Positions 61,319-64,000 of a stretch of 64,000 nt of DNA are shown here, one piece after another. Made by a program: the position numbers and the translations under genes. The notes under the pieces were generated by a model. The model was not told where the DNA came from. It searched no databases and was given only the letters and a program-made list of their open reading frames with translations. The number at the start of each line of letters is the position of its first letter. The stretch's first letter is position 1. Origin of the DNA: Piscinibacter caeni (GTDB lineage Bacteria > Pseudomonadota > Gammaproteobacteria > Burkholderiales > Burkholderiaceae_C); contig KZ836102.1 in the NCBI GenBank assembly GCA_003265685.1, positions 79,411-143,410 of the forward strand, written 5' to 3'.

Positions 61319-62560
61319 TCAGGCAGCGTGGCGCATCGCGCCGAACAGCTCGAACCCGTCGGCGTCGACGAAGCGGTTCGAGGCGCCCAGGACGTACTCG
61401 CCCATCTGCTCGGTGGTCAGCCAGCGGCGCCCGGCCATCTCGGCCGCCCTGGCGGTCGTGCCCCAGCCCGCGCACGGGTCGACGACGAGTTGGCCCTGCT
61501 CCGTGAGGTACTCGATGTAGAACTGGGCCAGCTTCAGCGGCATGGTCGCGCCGTGCACCGGGAGGGACTGCTCGATCGCCAGCTTGCGGGCGCGCTCCTT
61601 GTCGGCGCAGCGATGCGGCAGGATGCGGACGTTCTTCGGGATGCGACCGGCCGTCTCGCGGCCGAAGCTGCCCGGGTAGAGCCGGTACGCGCCGTCACCG
61701 TTGGTCTTCGCGCGCTTGGCGCCGCCGCCGCGCACGTAGGCCAGATGGCGCTCGCTGTGCGGCTCCAGCACGCGCTGGTTCTTGGCCATCCACAGCACCG
61801 GGTCGTTGCAGAAGATGTAGACCGGCTCCCAGGCCACGTTCAGGTGCTGCTGCGTGATGCTCGCCCAGCGGATCGGGCCCGGCGGCTTCGTCGGGTTGAC
61901 CCAGGGGTCGAGCGCCATCTTCCACAGGCCCAGCCGGTCCTTCAGCGCGATCACCAGACGCTCCAGGTAGTCCGAGCGTGCCGGCGAGCCGGGCTCGAAG
62001 ATGTCGTTCGACAGGTTCAGGCAGATGCTGCCGCCAGGCATCAGGTGCTTCGCGATCGGCTCGAGCAGCCGGATGGTCCAGTCCACGTACTCGTGCGACG
62101 TGGGGTTGCCGTAGGCGCGCGGCCGCGCCAGCGGATACGGCAGGCTGCTCAGGCACAGCGCGATGGGCTCGTCGACGTGCAGGAAGACGTCGCCGGCATC
62201 CGCCCACAGGGCCAGACCCAGGTCGGTGCTGAACCCGAGCAGCACGCGGCCGGGCTCGGCGGGCGTCAGCTTGCGGCGCCCTTTCGGGGTGATGCTCCAG
62301 AAGCCGCGGCCACGGTCGGCATCGCGCTGCAGCAGCCCGAGCTCTCGCAGGGTCTGCTGGTACCAGCGCACGCGGCGCTTGAGCATGCTGTGACCGGGCT
62401 GGTCCGGGCCCAGCGGGATCTGTTCCGCCCAGGCCTCCGGGTCGATGCCGGCGCGCTCGCCGACCTCGCGGTAGAGCTGTGCGTTGGACAAGGGCGCGCT
62501 GGCGGCCCCGTAGGCCTCCAGGACGTGGTCGAACAGTTCGGCTTGGCGAAGCGCGCTCAT
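61319..62560 (-). CDS. N4/N6 DNA methyltransferase with N-terminal helical domain
   Basis: 413 residues. The SAM-binding block VVDPCAGWGTTARAAEMAGR is at the C-terminal side and the catalytic motif SSLPYP (in the place of DPPY/SPPY) lies in the first half, i.e. beta-class order. The N-terminal 100 residues are winged-helix-like. Start ATG 62560 overlaps the upstream stop. Ser-Leu-Pro-Tyr is an unusual catalytic sequence. Confidence 0.85.
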   Translation of the reverse strand: MSALRQAELFDHVLEAYGAASAPLSNAQLYREVGERAGIDPEAWAEQIPLGPDQPGHSMLKRRVRWYQQTLRELGLLQRDADRGRGFWSITPKGRRKLTPAEPGRVLLGFSTDLGLALWADAGDVFLHVDEPIALCLSSLPYPLARPRAYGNPTSHEYVDWTIRLLEPIAKHLMPGGSICLNLSNDIFEPGSPARSDYLERLVIALKDRLGLWKMALDPWVNPTKPPGPIRWASITQQHLNVAWEPVYIFCNDPVLWMAKNQRVLEPHSERHLAYVRGGGAKRAKTNGDGAYRLYPGSFGRETAGRIPKNVRILPHRCADKERARKLAIEQSLPVHGATMPLKLAQFYIEYLTEQGQLVVDPCAGWGTTARAAEMAGRRWLTTEQMGEYVLGASNRFVDADGFELFGAMRHAA

Positions 62561-63306
62561 TCGGCGTCGCCCTCGCGGGTTGGCGCCGGCAGGCCGACCG
62601 CGGACAGGTTGGCCAGCGTCTGAAGGATCACGGCGGGCTTGACCAGGTCGCTGAGACGGCGCTGCAGCTCGAGGATGCGCGAACGGAACTCGGACAGCGC
62701 CTTGTCGTTGGCGGATGTCGCCGGGATGCAGGCGATCACGTGGCCGCCCTTGTCCTGGTACTCGCCGGGCCAGGGCTTGTAGCGCCAGGGCCCGAAGGTG
62801 CGGCCGCGCTCGTACTCGCGCATCAGGAGCGTACCGTCGCGCGTCACGCCGCGGTAGATCGTGTTCTGGCTGAGCGCGAAGCCCGTCTCCTGGTCGCCGA
62901 CGAACGACTGGGCCGAGGCGATCTGAACGAGATACCACCGCTCCCAGGTGATTTCGTGGGCCGCCTCCAGCTTCGCCCACAGCGCGACCCGCAGCGCCTC
63001 GATGTCGCTGCCCACCAGGCGGATGTCGAGCTCGCGGCAGATGACCGCGAACTCCACCGCCTTCACGGTGCGCGGCAAGGCCTCGTCGGCCAGGTCCTTG
63101 AGCAGCCGGACCTCGATCTTGATGACCTGTTCCTTGACCAACAGCGGGCGCTTGTCCTCGCTGCGGTGCATCTCGCCATCGGCACCATGAGGCTCGTCTT
63201 CCTCGCCGCGCAGGTGCGCGCTGAGGTCGTCCTCGATGCCGCGGTACTTCCAGGTCCAGGTGTCGATGAGCGCGCCGTCGCGTCCGTTGTTGCTCTTGCG
63301 TGCCAT
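62557..63306 (-). CDS. hypothetical protein, 249 residues
   Basis: ATG 63306. Charged and helical; KEQVIKIEVRLLKDLADEAL and a Trp-rich GRTFGPWRYKPWPGEYQ stretch. No family recognised. Between the AAA+ ATPase and two methylation-related genes; overlaps the next gene by ATGA. Confidence 0.65.
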   Translation of the reverse strand: MARKSNNGRDGALIDTWTWKYRGIEDDLSAHLRGEEDEPHGADGEMHRSEDKRPLLVKEQVIKIEVRLLKDLADEALPRTVKAVEFAVICRELDIRLVGSDIEALRVALWAKLEAAHEITWERWYLVQIASAQSFVGDQETGFALSQNTIYRGVTRDGTLLMREYERGRTFGPWRYKPWPGEYQDKGGHVIACIPATSANDKALSEFRSRILELQRRLSDLVKPAVILQTLANLSAVGLPAPTREGDAE

Positions 63307-63308
63307 GC

Positions 63309-63608
63309 TCAGGGCTCCTCGGCCACGAGGGGCTTCAGGCAGTCGCGGTAGTCGTAGCGCTTCGTGGCGAGCAGCTCGAAGTTGGGGCGCTCGATGGGGA
63401 TCCAGTTCTGGGCGCCGCAGCACGGCTCGAAGCCGCGCGGGCCACCCATCGCCGGAGAGACGCGGCCGCGGCGCTGGCCGTCGGCGGCGTAGATCACCAC
63501 GTCGATCGATCCGTCGGAGTGCACGTCGCGGATGCGGCCGAGCATCGGCTTGTACACCTCGTCGGCGCTCATGGCCCACATGCCGGGCTTGAAAGCGGGC
63601 GCGGCCAT
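63309..63608 (-). CDS. small hypothetical protein, 99 residues
   Basis: ATG 63608 overlaps the stop of the AAA+ ATPase (TGATG). Starts MAAPAFKPGMWAMSADEVYK; a short beta-rich part with GRIRDVHSDGSIDVVIY, like a small SH3 barrel. No family recognised. Confidence 0.6.
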   Translation of the reverse strand: MAAPAFKPGMWAMSADEVYKPMLGRIRDVHSDGSIDVVIYAADGQRRGRVSPAMGGPRGFEPCCGAQNWIPIERPNFELLATKRYDYRDCLKPLVAEEP

Positions 63609-64000
63609 CAGACGAGCCCCCGGAACTGGCCGCAGCGGCGGAACGTCTCGACCGAGAACGGCTCGTTGCGGCGGCGGCAGAACTTCACCGTCAGCTTGAG
63701 CAGCCCCTTGATGTCGCGGCCGGCCAGACAGCCGAACGACGCCACGAGTTCGTCGATCAACTGGTCGCTCAGCTCGGCGCCGAACTGCGTGCTCAGGATC
63801 CGCCACAGGCGCTTGCAGTCCTCTTCGTTCGGCTTCTCGTACCTGATGACCGCGATGCAGCGGCTGACGATCGCGTCGTCGATCTCGTCGCCGCGGTTCG
63901 TCGTCATGAACAGCAGACCGTCGAACGTCTCCAGCACGCGCAGGAAGACCGCCACGACGGCGTTGTGGTCCAGGTCGTTGCCACGGGCGCGGACATAGAC
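63608..64000 (-). CDS. AAA+ ATPase, C-terminal part only
   Basis: Runs off the right edge; about 130 residues visible. VYVRARGNDLDHNAVVAVFL, then GLLFMTTNRGDEIDDAIVSR matches the region after Walker B, the sensor-1 Asn and the arginine-finger region of AAA+ proteins with eukaryote-like cores. The rest is a helical lid. Probably a full AAA+ ATPase with the Walker A outside the window. Confidence 0.8.
   Translation of the reverse strand, partial: VYVRARGNDLDHNAVVAVFLRVLETFDGLLFMTTNRGDEIDDAIVSRCIAVIRYEKPNEEDCKRLWRILSTQFGAELSDQLIDELVASFGCLAGRDIKGLLKLTVKFCRRRNEPFSVETFRRCGQFRGLV

Noticed and set aside
1-64000. insertion sequences or transposases
   Set aside because: No DDE transposase, recombinase or terminal inverted repeats were seen; the HNH protein is the only possible mobile nuclease.

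Overview
This is a GC-rich (roughly 60-65% by eye) piece of an accessory replicon, most likely a jumbo phage or a phage-like megaplasmid of a high-GC betaproteobacterium (Burkholderiales-like). The phage-type content is a PhoH/PIN protein, a NinB-like protein, DUF1064, DUF4326 and DUF5131 proteins, a dUTPase, several DNA methyltransferases, a DpdA-like transglycosylase, two PP-loop (PAPS-reductase-like) enzymes, GHKL ATPases and a 28-gene tRNA array. No virion, replication-initiation or partition gene is visible, so phage and plasmid cannot be told apart from this window alone.

Layout. Positions 1-14.9 kb: mostly single minus-strand genes (lipoprotein, PhoH, a SymE-like/C5-methyltransferase fusion, PP-loop enzyme, DpdA-like enzyme, DUF4942 methyltransferase, many unknowns), plus a plus-strand candidate structured RNA just before a DUF1289 gene. 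Positions 15.0-20.7 kb: a plus-strand three-gene operon (TerB_N/TerB_C protein, BrxD-like ATPase, Lhr/BrxHI-like helicase), probably a defence or DNA-processing module. Positions 20.7-37.6 kb: minus-strand small proteins, an outer-membrane barrel, a NinB-like gene, a DndC-like PP-loop protein, a GHKL ATPase with an HExxH motif, and a prepilin peptidase. Positions 37.6-39.7 kb: plus-strand operon starting with a SLOG-like protein. Then come an FtsH-like protease, an ERCC4/HhH nuclease and an HNH nuclease. Positions 43.7-48.5 kb: 28 minus-strand tRNA genes whose anticodons cover all 20 amino acids, with a boxA in the leader and small genes (zinc finger, AlkB-like, HD, basic peptide) inserted between them. 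Positions 48.9-64 kb: a plus-strand regulator with three operators, then minus-strand operons with a 1,099-residue unknown protein, NADAR, an M50-like protease, DUF1064, dUTPase, a second GHKL/HExxH protein, a NERD-like nuclease, DNA methyltransferases, DUF5131 and an AAA+ ATPase cut by the window edge.

Expression logic. From about 2 to 36 kb most genes or small operons sit in a repeated cassette: the stop codon runs into a Rho-independent hairpin, followed by a conserved box close to YGTTNNNCATCNCC, a leader hairpin (loop ATCCC/AATTCC, or a GCGGCCGCAAGCCGC hairpin), a Shine-Dalgarno sequence and the start. A second promoter class has sigma70-like elements carrying an ACGTGTTA-type site and often gives very short leaders. 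A 17-bp TGTGAAN5TTCACA-like palindrome occurs three times before the 49-kb regulator and once, as a variant, near 2.5 kb.
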